A stretch of 64,000 bases of DNA. Source: Marinobacterium mangrovicola (GTDB lineage Bacteria > Pseudomonadota > Gammaproteobacteria > Pseudomonadales > Balneatricaceae). Within the stretch, counting starts at the first letter, position 1. The number at the start of each line of letters is the position of its first letter. The notes beneath the pieces are model-generated. The model saw only the letters and a program-made list of their open reading frames with translations, was not told the origin of the DNA and made no database searches. Shown piece by piece: positions 1 through 8,247 of this stretch. The stretch spans positions 186,001 to 250,000 of the forward strand of contig NZ_SMFU01000008.1 of assembly GCF_004339595.1 (NCBI RefSeq). The letters are read 5' to 3'. A program made the translations under genes and the position numbers.

Positions 1-408
1 CGGGTTCTGGTCGCCCAGGCGGCACTCGAAACCGGTTGGGGGCGCTCCATTATCCGCGATGCGGCCGGCAGCAGTAACAACCTGTTCAATATCAAGGCCA
101 GTGGTGGCTGGTCTGGCGACAAAGTGGCTGTGCAGACGATGGAATATCGCGATGGGCTGCCGCAACCGGAGCGCGCCGAGTTTCGTGCCTACGACTCCCT
201 CGAGCAGAGCCTGAACGATTATGTTCAGTTTATTCAGAACAACCCGCGTTATGAAAACGCCCTGAAGCAGTCCGGTAACCCGGTTGCTTATCTGCAGGAG
301 CTGCAGCGCGCGGGGTATGCCACTGACCCGGAATACGCCAGTAAGATCGAACGGATTTTTAGCGGTAATACGCTGGCGGCGATCACCGGTCAGCCTCAAG
401 AAGGCTGA
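1..408 (+). CDS. flgJ: FlgJ, flagellar rod-associated peptidoglycan hydrolase (C-terminal part)
   Basis: The reading frame is open from base 1, so this is the 3' end of a gene that begins left of the window. The visible 135 residues start inside the glucosaminidase (muramidase-like) domain. They show the catalytic-Glu segment QAALETGWGR, then the SSNNLFNIKA segment, and further on the YDSLEQSLNDYVQFIQNNPRY segment typical of the family's end. FlgJ caps the growing rod with its N-terminal half and cuts periplasmic peptidoglycan with this half so that the rod can pass. It lies directly upstream of flgK and flgL, the usual end of the flgBCDEFGHIJKL run. The identification is firm; the rod-capping half is not visible here. 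Confidence 0.93.
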   Translation, partial: RVLVAQAALETGWGRSIIRDAAGSSNNLFNIKASGGWSGDKVAVQTMEYRDGLPQPERAEFRAYDSLEQSLNDYVQFIQNNPRYENALKQSGNPVAYLQELQRAGYATDPEYASKIERIFSGNTLAAITGQPQEG

Positions 409-422
409 TGCTCAGCCGATAA
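396..422 (+). promoter_or_regulatory. Probable sigma-28 (FliA) promoter of flgKL
   Basis: A perfect -10 element GCCGATAA lies at 415-422. With the canonical 11-base spacer, the -35 position 396-403 reads TCAAGAAG, which keeps T.AAG of the consensus TAAAGTTT. It overlaps the last codons of flgJ and lies 71 bases before the flgK start. The hook-filament junction genes are commonly read late by FliA, which fits. The -35 is weak, so confidence is moderate. Confidence 0.55.
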
Positions 423-493
423 GCAATAGATAACCAGCCGATACGGAATGGCAAAGTTCAAGGCGTCCAAGACCGGGTGCCGCGGAGATTAAA

Positions 494-2554
494 ATGAGTT
501 CCAGCATACTCAATATTGGTGTTCAGGCGCTTAACGCTAACCAGAGCGCTTTGACGACCGTCGGCCAGAACATCGCCAACCTGAATACTGAGGGCTATAG
601 CCGTCAGACAGTTCAGTTTGGCACTCAAGATCCGCCGATCCTCGGTGTTCAGATCCAGGATATCAATCGCGTGACCGACCAGTTTCTGGTGCGTCAGGTC
701 TGGTCTGATAACTCGACGTTTAGCAGTAATGAGGCGTTCTCGGAAAAGATCGCACTGCTGGACAGCATGCTGGTATCAGAGTCCACCAGCCTGTCTGCGT
801 CTATGGACAGCTATTTTGCGTCTTTGCAGCAGGTTGTGGATGACCCGCTGTACATTGCCAATCGTGAACTCTTTCTCGCCGAAGCTCAGTCATTGACCAA
901 CTCCTTTAATGACTTTGATTCTCGGCTTCGTAGTCAGACGGATTCCATCAATACTGAAATCCGCAGCATGGCCCAGACGGTCAACTCGATTACCCAGAAC
1001 ATTGCCGATCTGAACGTGCAGATCGGTACCCTGGAGACGGCGGGACAGAACTCTAACGAGCTGCAGGACCGGCGCGATCTGCTGGTAAAAGAGCTCTCAG
1101 GCTATGTATCGACCAATGTTATCTCTCAGGATGGCATCACCTATAACGTGATGATGGGGGATGGTCAGCCACTGGTGGTAGGTAGTAGCGCGGCGACGTT
1201 GCAGGTACGTACGGGGGACGCAGATCCAACCCAGCTTGATATCTATATGACCAATGGCAGTGGTGTGGAAGCCAGAGTTACGGATCAGCTTGGCGAAGGC
1301 TCTATCGGTGGTATGGTGCGTTATCGTGACGAGGTGCTTCAGCCCACGATCAATGAAGTTGGGCGTTTGGCGCTGGTTTTCTCAGAAACAATGAATGAGC
1401 AGCACCGCAAAGGGATGGACCTGAACGGTGATATGGGGCAGGACCTGTTCCGCGACATTAGAAGCGGAGAAGTCACGGCCAACGCTAACAATAAGAATCT
1501 TAATGTTTCCGCGTCGGTTGGTTTTTACGATGTAGGAGCGCTGACCGCCAGCGACTATCGTGTCGAGGCAACCGGTGTCGATACGTTTACAATCACCCGG
1601 TTAAGTGATGGTAAAAAAATCACCTCGGCCGAGCTGAGTGATCTGTCCTCTTTGCCTCAGGACGAGCGGGATCTGGACCAGTCCGGGGTGTTTGTCCGCG
1701 ACGGCAATCAGTTGACCATCAGCCTCGACGGCATGACCATGAAGTTCAATGGTCAGATGTCGCGTGGAGATAGTTTCCTCGTCCAGCCTACTCGCTCTGC
1801 GGCACAGTTGATGGATGTGGAAATTACCAACCCCCGTATGCTCGCTTTGGCTTCGCCTTTGCGAGTTGAGCCTGCCACCACCAATAGCGGTAATGCAGAA
1901 ATCACTAATGTGGAGATTGCCGCCACCCAGGATAGCTCGCCGTTACGCCAGGTCGTGCCGGTAAACCTGGAGGTCGTATTCAACGCGGATGGTAGTTACA
2001 GCGTTTATGACGTGCGTGACGAAAATAATCCCCAGCAGATTGATCTGATCGACGCCGAGGGTAATACAGTAAGTGCCTTGCCTTACGTCGCGGGTGAGCC
2101 GATCAGTTTCAGTCTCGCCAGCACGGCAGACGGTCAGCAGGCGGGCGACCTGGCGGAGGGCTACGATTTCAGTATAACGCTGACAAACCAGCCCAATGCC
2201 GGCGATCGCTTCACCATCGAGCGCAACGTGGATGGTTATTCCGATAACAGTAACGCCCTGGCTATGTCCAATCTGCAGAATGCTGAAACTGTTGATGGTT
2301 TTAGCTATCAGGATACCTATGGTCAGATGCTGGCTTGGGTGGGCACTCAGGCAAGTACTGCTGAAATCGCTTACAACTCAAGCCGTTCAGTGCTCCAGTC
2401 CAGCGAGAATGCGCTGCAGAGCGTAGCGGGTGTAAATCTGGATGAAGAAGCCGCCAACCTGGTGCGTTTCCAGCAGGCTTACTCTGCGTCCGCCCAGCTT
2501 ATAACGGCTTACCAGACCATATTCGACAGCCTGATTTCGGCTGTGCGGAGGTAA
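494..2554 (+). CDS. flgK: FlgK, hook-filament junction protein 1
   Basis: FlgK (HAP1) forms the first ring between hook and filament and is exported through the flagellar type III system. The 686-residue product has the conserved N-terminal coiled-coil region (SSSILNIGVQALNANQSAL, then IANLNTEGYSRQTV). Its C-terminal partner helix ends AYQTIFDSLISAVRR, so both D0/D1 halves are intact. The middle, about residues 330-600, is long and divergent, as expected for surface-exposed domains. A GGAG ribosome site sits a few bases before the ATG at 494. The stop is followed after two bases by flgL, indicating translational coupling. Confidence 0.97.
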   Translation: MSSSILNIGVQALNANQSALTTVGQNIANLNTEGYSRQTVQFGTQDPPILGVQIQDINRVTDQFLVRQVWSDNSTFSSNEAFSEKIALLDSMLVSESTSLSASMDSYFASLQQVVDDPLYIANRELFLAEAQSLTNSFNDFDSRLRSQTDSINTEIRSMAQTVNSITQNIADLNVQIGTLETAGQNSNELQDRRDLLVKELSGYVSTNVISQDGITYNVMMGDGQPLVVGSSAATLQVRTGDADPTQLDIYMTNGSGVEARVTDQLGEGSIGGMVRYRDEVLQPTINEVGRLALVFSETMNEQHRKGMDLNGDMGQDLFRDIRSGEVTANANNKNLNVSASVGFYDVGALTASDYRVEATGVDTFTITRLSDGKKITSAELSDLSSLPQDERDLDQSGVFVRDGNQLTISLDGMTMKFNGQMSRGDSFLVQPTRSAAQLMDVEITNPRMLALASPLRVEPATTNSGNAEITNVEIAATQDSSPLRQVVPVNLEVVFNADGSYSVYDVRDENNPQQIDLIDAEGNTVSALPYVAGEPISFSLASTADGQQAGDLAEGYDFSITLTNQPNAGDRFTIERNVDGYSDNSNALAMSNLQNAETVDGFSYQDTYGQMLAWVGTQASTAEIAYNSSRSVLQSSENALQSVAGVNLDEEAANLVRFQQAYSASAQLITAYQTIFDSLISAVRR

Positions 2555-2556
2555 TT

Positions 2557-4149
2557 ATGCGTATATCCACAGGCCAGATTTACACTAATGCCAACCAGAA
2601 CATGATGGAGAATCAGTCTTCTCTGGCTGATATCCAGAATAAGTTGGCCAGTGGCAAGGAGTTTACTTCTCTGGCGGAAGATCCCGTGGGAGCGAGTCGG
2701 GTGGTTAGTTTGCAGCGTGAGCTGGCGCAGCTTGAGATGTATCAGGGCAACGTAGATGCTTCACGGCGTCGGCTTCAGCTGGAAGAAACCACCATTGGCG
2801 ACCTGAACACTGCCACCGATCGTATGCGCGAGCTGGTGTTGCAGGCGGCTAACGGTACGATGTCCGATCCGGACCGTGTGGCCATCTCTTATGAACTGGA
2901 AGACCTGGTGGAGTATGCCGCTGGTTTGATGAACACCCGTGATGCCAAGGGGGAATACCTGTTCTCAGGCTCTCAGGGCAGCACCCAAACCTACGTAAAA
3001 GGGGTCGATGGCCGCTACGAATACATGGGTGACAGCAGCTCCCGCTCGATTCAGGTGTCCAGCGCGCTCTACGCTCAGTCAACGGACTCGGGGCAGTTTC
3101 TGTTTGAGTCGGTACTGAGTGAGGCCGGGATCAAGCAGGTCGGTGGTGATGACCCTGGATTAAATGGCTCTCTGCTTGAGTTTGATGTAACCGACGCTGA
3201 GGCTTACGAGTCATTTATGCGCGAGCATGGAGATTTGAAGCTCAGTGTAACCAGTGGCCAGGATGATGGCAGCGGGACCTCAGTCTACCGCTATGCGCTG
3301 ATCGATAGCGCGGGTCAGGTTTTGGCGGAGGGCGCGTACGACGAAACCGCAGCTGCAGAAGACCGGGTCGAAACCTTTGAACTGGAGGGTATCTCCTTTC
3401 AGGTTCAACTACCGGACAGTGTTGATAATCCAGACTACAGCATCAGCAATAGTGCGTTGATTGACTCGGTGGCCATCTCTGACAACCAGGCTTATTCTGA
3501 TTTAATGCGCCTTGCGGGCGGCGAGGTCAGTATCCAGACAGCAGGGGATGAAACCAGCGGTTTTACCTATTCGCTCGTCGATTCCGCTGGAGACCCGGTT
3601 TCTAGCCTGGCCGGTGTAACGTTATCAGGCACGCCGCCGCAGTTTACCGTGTCAGTGGATTCTGGAGCGGGTTCTGTGCCCGCCTTGGATATCATCCGCA
3701 ATGTCGCGACCGATGATACAAACGGGCCGGTAACACTCTCTTTTATCCCTGCGGATGAAACGACGCTTCAGTTTGATCAGCCACCAACCAATATACTCAA
3801 CGAAATGCTGGATACCGTTGAGCTGATGCGCGAACCGATTGCCGGTTATCCGGAAGGGCTAGCCAAGCTACAGGAGCGTTTTGCCCTCACGCTGGATCAG
3901 CTGACGATGTCGCAGGAGCGTTTATCGGAGGCGAATGCGACAGTAGGATCGCGTCTCAACAAGCTGGATAACGCAGAGTCCAGCAATATGGATTTTCAGC
4001 TGATGGCTGAGTCCACCCTGTCATCGGTACAAGACTTGGACTACGCGGCCGCATCGACTGAACTGGCTAAACGTCAGTTGGCGTTGGAAGCAGCGTATGC
4101 CAGCTTTAACCGGATTCAGAGTCTGAGTCTGTTCGATTATATCCGGTAA
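2557..4149 (+). CDS. flgL: FlgL, hook-filament junction protein 3
   Basis: FlgL (HAP3) is the second junction ring, onto which flagellin assembles. The N-terminus MRISTGQIYTNANQNMMENQ and the C-terminal helix LALEAAYASFNRIQSLSLF are the flagellin-like D0/D1 segments of the family. The product is 530 residues, well above the roughly 300-420 usual for enterobacterial and many pseudomonad FlgL. The extra length is in the central exposed part, about residues 190-400. It begins two bases after the flgK stop, so the two genes form one operon. Confidence 0.96.
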   Translation: MRISTGQIYTNANQNMMENQSSLADIQNKLASGKEFTSLAEDPVGASRVVSLQRELAQLEMYQGNVDASRRRLQLEETTIGDLNTATDRMRELVLQAANGTMSDPDRVAISYELEDLVEYAAGLMNTRDAKGEYLFSGSQGSTQTYVKGVDGRYEYMGDSSSRSIQVSSALYAQSTDSGQFLFESVLSEAGIKQVGGDDPGLNGSLLEFDVTDAEAYESFMREHGDLKLSVTSGQDDGSGTSVYRYALIDSAGQVLAEGAYDETAAAEDRVETFELEGISFQVQLPDSVDNPDYSISNSALIDSVAISDNQAYSDLMRLAGGEVSIQTAGDETSGFTYSLVDSAGDPVSSLAGVTLSGTPPQFTVSVDSGAGSVPALDIIRNVATDDTNGPVTLSFIPADETTLQFDQPPTNILNEMLDTVELMREPIAGYPEGLAKLQERFALTLDQLTMSQERLSEANATVGSRLNKLDNAESSNMDFQLMAESTLSSVQDLDYAAASTELAKRQLALEAAYASFNRIQSLSLFDYIR

Positions 4150-4187
4150 CCCGGTAGGGCATCATTGGAAGTAGGTTTTGAGGGACT

Positions 4188-4214
4188 GGCCGGTTGAACT
4201 TGAGTCTACCGGCC
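4188..4214. terminator. Hairpin between convergent flgL and fliT
   Basis: GGCCGGT (4188-4194) pairs exactly with ACCGGCC (4208-4214) around a 13-base loop, in the 94 bases between two converging genes. There is no T-run on either strand, so it is at best a weak or factor-assisted bidirectional terminator. Confidence 0.35.
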
Positions 4215-4243
4215 GTCTCCACTACTGCTAACTAACTGAAGCC

Positions 4244-4564
4244 TTATTTGAACTGACCATAGGCTTTGCTGGCCTTCTTACTGCGCATCAGCTGGTTATG
4301 TTCTTTACCCAGCTCATCGCGTTTTTGAGTCAATAGCTGCAAGACTTTCTTTTCCAGCTCCCGCGATTGCGCAATAAGCTTTCTGGCTTCCGCTACCTCT
4401 TCATCCGGCCATTGTTGCCTACTTGCTTTATCCAACTCGGCAACCAAAGTGGCCCGCTGTTGCTGAAGGCCGGTAATAGGCTCGAGCTCTCCGGCCTGGG
4501 TTTTGTCGTAGAGAGCCAGGGTTATCTGAAGCAGTTCCAAGGCTAGCTGATTTAAACTCTGCAT
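4244..4564 (-). CDS. fliT: FliT-like flagellar export chaperone
   Basis: This 106-residue, highly charged, all-helical protein resembles FliT, the export chaperone for the filament cap FliD. The C-terminal part reads VLQLLTQKRDELGK, followed by a tail ending KASKAYGQFK. From memory, enterobacterial FliT has an equivalent pattern, with a VKQLLQ..MDELAK helix and a conserved ..AYG end. FliT normally follows fliD-fliS. Here it lies on the opposite strand, 15 bases downstream of the large glycosyltransferase gene, and the two are probably co-transcribed. FliT is short and variable, so the call rests on context plus this C-terminal pattern. A generic flagellar coiled-coil protein is the alternative. 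Confidence 0.7.
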   Translation of the reverse strand: MQSLNQLALELLQITLALYDKTQAGELEPITGLQQQRATLVAELDKASRQQWPDEEVAEARKLIAQSRELEKKVLQLLTQKRDELGKEHNQLMRSKKASKAYGQFK

Positions 4565-4579
4565 CTCGGGGCACTCCGC

Positions 4580-7500
4580 TTAAGGGCGCGTAAGATTGGA
4601 ATAGGTCACTTGATTAAAGCTCGCAATCATCCAGGTCAGTTCTTCTGGAGGGAAATTGCCGGGTGTTAGTTCGAAGTGGGCCATCCTGCCAACCATTGTG
4701 ACCGGTTTTGCCAGCCGCTCTACCACGTGATAGTACGGACGGTCACCATAGTCATCGAACAGAACGATGGTTGGTTTTCTTATTTTCATGACGGCAGCCA
4801 CGAAGCAAGCAACCCTGAAACGGCCGTCAATCAGAATGACGTCAGGTTCAGTAAAGTCGTCTCTATCCCAGACGCTTAAGGGATATTTGTGGAAGTTACG
4901 CCAGCTTGAATCGTTAATTGGATAAGCCCAGGGGCCTGTCTTTCCAACGTTTACGGTGTGAATGATAGCGGGAGAGGGGGGCGCTGCCTGCTCAAGATAC
5001 TGAACGATGTTAGCTGCCCAGTTCAGGTCATTTTCGACTGTGAAAACCTGCTTGTTTTCCATCTCAGAGGCAAGGACAGTTGAGCCGCCACTGCCGTACT
5101 CCAGGATGCAGGTAGCATCTGAGTAAACTTTTTTAAGATATTTGGCGACCTCTGTGGGTAGAGTCAAATCAGGCCGTTTTATCGACGTCGATGTTGTTTC
5201 TGCACCCGTGTCGGTTGGCTCTGGGCTTGGAGCCTGCGTGGGCATAAGGCGTGGTTTTTGGCGAACACCAGACGCTGGCACATGTGGCTGCTTACTAGCA
5301 ACTTCTTGGCGGACTTTATACTGGATGTACTTTTCGGCCTCTTCGTCGGAGTTGCGGCCAAGCACTTCGTAGCCAAGCCCTTCCAGACTAAATACCGTAT
5401 CCGCAATGAAGGCGAGCTTTCTGCGTTGGTTCGTGGAGAGTGACTCCATACGCTCATGGCTGGGGATAAAGAGCGCGGTCGCTGAAACCAGCTCGTCGGC
5501 GTAGTTGTTAGCACCAATAATGTTCTGTGGCACCGGTGTGCGGCTCTCTTCCTGATTTAAGCAGTAGAACCGGAAACCGTGTCTTGCTGCCCAATGTGAT
5601 ACTTCAGCCAAATTGGGCTGGCGATCATGAGTTGCCTGAAACACGATGTCAGTCTGAATCAGCAGGGTGTCCTTCAATGCTTCAGAGCCATGTTCCAGTA
5701 CCTCAACGCTATTGTTCAGGTTGTCGAGTATCAGCCAGTCGATTGCCGGTAGCTCACTGACTTTATCGAGCTCCAGGGTATTGATCGGTAACTCTGCCAA
5801 GGTTGTTAACGAGTTCTTTAGTTTCTCGGTAAAGTGAGCGTCACCTTTCGGTTTCAGAGTTCCACTTAGTTTTGCATCCTGGCAGGCATAGAGTGTTGCT
5901 GGGCTGCCTGAGCCCAGCAAAATATTGGGGTAGTAATGTACTCCCTGCGCCTGCCTTAGAGGGTGCTTTAACTTGTTGCTTGCGGGATCAAAGGCGATTA
6001 GCTCAAGTGTGCCCTGCTCCAGCATCTGTTTAATCACGGGTACACCAAATAGCTGTGCACCGTGGTCAATGGCGATGACCTTGCCTTCGAATTCCCAACG
6101 ATAGGTTCTTGCCTCATCTTCGGGAGGAGGCTCCGGGTGTTGGAGTATCACTGGCTCTGACTCACCTTGAAAGAGCACTTCACCGTTCTCGTTAAAGTTA
6201 AGCGCGGCTGGTGTCTTGCTTTCGCAATGACGCTGCCAAATCGCACGTAGCGCGTTGTTGAGGTGGCCTGCAAAGGAGGCTGCATCACAGACGGGCGATT
6301 TCTGCAGAACTTCTCGAAGATGAGTACGAATCACGGCGAGACTGTCGACGTCTGAGGCAAGCTCAATGGCGCGATCGCGGTACTCTTCCCAGCTATGAGT
6401 TACAAGTTCTGGCATCCCTGCGTTAATGAGGTGTGTAGTCGAGTGGCGACCCGCGAACGTGGGGCCGGGCATAGTGACCACTGGAACACCCATTATAAAC
6501 GCCTCACAGGTTGTTAAGCCTCCAGAGTACGGCCAGGTGTCCAGTGCAATATCGACGCGGTGGTAGCACTTGAGTAGGTCCGGGTGAGGGGAGACGCCTT
6601 CTAGAATTACTCGCTCGCGCACGATGCCCTGCTCTTCGAATTGCGTCAGAATCTTCTCGCAGAACTCAGGAGCACCGTAACTTTTACTTTTCAGGAATAA
6701 TCGTGAGTTGGGTACTGCGCCTAGAATACCCGCCCATTGCTCGATCAGTTCAGCGTTAACCTTCATACCGTTATTGAAAGAGCCGAACGTGATGTAACCG
6801 TTTTGCTTAGCTGGCAGGCTGCTCTCTTCAGGGAGATAGGAGGGAGGTTCATAACAGATATAGTCACCGGGCAGGCGTACCAGCTTTTCTGTGTACATTG
6901 AATCCGTGCCCTCGGGCGTTTCATAGCGGTCGCTCAATAGGTAATCCAGAATTTCTGAGCCGCTGGTATTGATCAGCCCGCCGACCCATTTGATCTGAAT
7001 CGGTGCGGGCTTTTGTGTCAGGGTAAGCATGCGTGAACCGCTGTGATGACCTGCCATATCAATCAGTATATCGATCTGGTCCGCGCGAATTTGATCGGCC
7101 AATGCATCGTCAGTTATATGATTGACCAAGCGATAATTGCATATCTTTTTAAATCGTCGGGTAATCGCATCCTCGCCAGAGAACATGCTATATGCGTAAA
7201 ACTCATAGGCATAGCCGGGCAATCGCTCGAGTGCGGCAATAATCATCTGGCCGACAGGATGGAACTGAAACCCCTCGGATATCATGCCGAGCCTTAAAAC
7301 TCGTGAGGGGACGGGGTCTGTCTGGGTGTTGCTCGGCGCTGGTGGAAAGAGCTTGTCCCACTCCAGGCATGCCTCGTAAATCGATGCTTGGGTCTCTTGG
7401 GGGTTGTAGTGGCGGTTAGTGATCAGATTGCTAAAAATATAGGCATTTTGGGGGGCTAGTTCGGCAGCTTTTTGCAAGCATTCCCGAGCTTTTTCGGGCT

Positions 7501-8014
7501 GACCCAAGATGTTGTGCAGGTTGGAAGCGTTGTTCCAGTAGCGGGCGTTATGAGGGTGTTGCTCAAGTAGACCGTTGAGCACATCCAGTGCTTGCGCCTC
7601 TCGATTTAGCCCCTGCAATACCATCGCTTTATGTGCCAGGTAGATCTCGTTATCAGATACCTTTGCTAAAGCCTGATCGATCGCTTCTAGAGCCTCGGCT
7701 AATCGGCGCAGGCGTTCCAGAGCGAACGAGCGGAGGTATTGATTCTGGGCATTTCCAGGGTCGACGGAAACAGCTCTTTCGAGCGTGTTGAGTCCTTCTA
7801 TGTAAGCACCAGCGTTAATTTGGGCCTGTCCCATGAGCTGCAGTGCACGAGCGTGCTTCGGCGATATATCAAGGATCTTCTGCAGAAGTTCTTCTACCTG
7901 GTACCAGTCGGCGCTATTCATCGCTTGCAGCGCCAGAGTCAACCAGGACTGGATAATTTTACTATCGGAATTTGTTCTGGAAGAGGTGGCGGGGTACTTT
8001 CGCTTGTTTGACAT
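4580..8014 (-). CDS. TPR / O-GlcNAc-transferase-like (GT41) / methyltransferase-like fusion, likely flagellin modification enzyme
   Basis: The 1144-residue protein has four parts. Residues about 20-205 are tandem TPR helices (for example NAGAYIEGLNTLERAVSVDP). Residues about 240-600 are a SPINDLY/OGT-type GT41 catalytic region. It includes DMAGHHSGSRM, KPAPIQIKWVGG, the FGSFNN strand, FLKSKSYG and a nucleotide-sugar-site segment with DTWPYSGG and CEAFIMGVPVV. Residues about 635-880 resemble a degenerate FkbM-type methyltransferase fold (VIAIDHGAQLFG, LIAFDPASN). After a Pro/Thr-rich linker, residues about 955-1144 form another class I SAM-methyltransferase-like domain with a CILEYGSGGST glycine loop and DVILIDGRFR. 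It lies between flgL and fliC with fliT. The most likely role is cytoplasmic O-glycosylation, perhaps with methylation, of flagellin or FliD. Substrate and sugar are inference. The region looks more AT-rich than its neighbours. Confidence 0.85.
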   Translation of the reverse strand: MSNKRKYPATSSRTNSDSKIIQSWLTLALQAMNSADWYQVEELLQKILDISPKHARALQLMGQAQINAGAYIEGLNTLERAVSVDPGNAQNQYLRSFALERLRRLAEALEAIDQALAKVSDNEIYLAHKAMVLQGLNREAQALDVLNGLLEQHPHNARYWNNASNLHNILGQPEKARECLQKAAELAPQNAYIFSNLITNRHYNPQETQASIYEACLEWDKLFPPAPSNTQTDPVPSRVLRLGMISEGFQFHPVGQMIIAALERLPGYAYEFYAYSMFSGEDAITRRFKKICNYRLVNHITDDALADQIRADQIDILIDMAGHHSGSRMLTLTQKPAPIQIKWVGGLINTSGSEILDYLLSDRYETPEGTDSMYTEKLVRLPGDYICYEPPSYLPEESSLPAKQNGYITFGSFNNGMKVNAELIEQWAGILGAVPNSRLFLKSKSYGAPEFCEKILTQFEEQGIVRERVILEGVSPHPDLLKCYHRVDIALDTWPYSGGLTTCEAFIMGVPVVTMPGPTFAGRHSTTHLINAGMPELVTHSWEEYRDRAIELASDVDSLAVIRTHLREVLQKSPVCDAASFAGHLNNALRAIWQRHCESKTPAALNFNENGEVLFQGESEPVILQHPEPPPEDEARTYRWEFEGKVIAIDHGAQLFGVPVIKQMLEQGTLELIAFDPASNKLKHPLRQAQGVHYYPNILLGSGSPATLYACQDAKLSGTLKPKGDAHFTEKLKNSLTTLAELPINTLELDKVSELPAIDWLILDNLNNSVEVLEHGSEALKDTLLIQTDIVFQATHDRQPNLAEVSHWAARHGFRFYCLNQEESRTPVPQNIIGANNYADELVSATALFIPSHERMESLSTNQRRKLAFIADTVFSLEGLGYEVLGRNSDEEAEKYIQYKVRQEVASKQPHVPASGVRQKPRLMPTQAPSPEPTDTGAETTSTSIKRPDLTLPTEVAKYLKKVYSDATCILEYGSGGSTVLASEMENKQVFTVENDLNWAANIVQYLEQAAPPSPAIIHTVNVGKTGPWAYPINDSSWRNFHKYPLSVWDRDDFTEPDVILIDGRFRVACFVAAVMKIRKPTIVLFDDYGDRPYYHVVERLAKPVTMVGRMAHFELTPGNFPPEELTWMIASFNQVTYSNLTRP

Positions 8015-8133
8015 GGGGTGCGGGACCTTGTAGCCGGTTTGAAGCCATCCTAGACAATCTCACTTCCAAGTACCAGATAAGGCGGCCGCTGCAGAGGCCG
8101 TTCAGTTGGTTTAAAAAAGCGACAAAAAAAATT

Positions 8134-8160
8134 TAAAGTCTGTGGACTGGGCGCCGATAA
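8134..8160 (+). promoter_or_regulatory. Sigma-28 (FliA) promoter of fliC
   Basis: TAAAGTCT at 8134-8141, an 11-base spacer, then GCCGATAA at 8153-8160. This matches the FliA consensus TAAAGTTT-N11-GCCGATAA at 15 of 16 positions with exact spacing. It lies 87 bases before the flagellin start, giving an untranslated leader of about 80 bases. Confidence 0.93.
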
Positions 8161-8247
8161 CAGAATTCACAGGCAGTAATTGCTTTGAACCTACAGAACG
8201 AGTGCTAACGCCGCTCAGACTAGCCGAACTTTTGAGGAGAAACTCTC

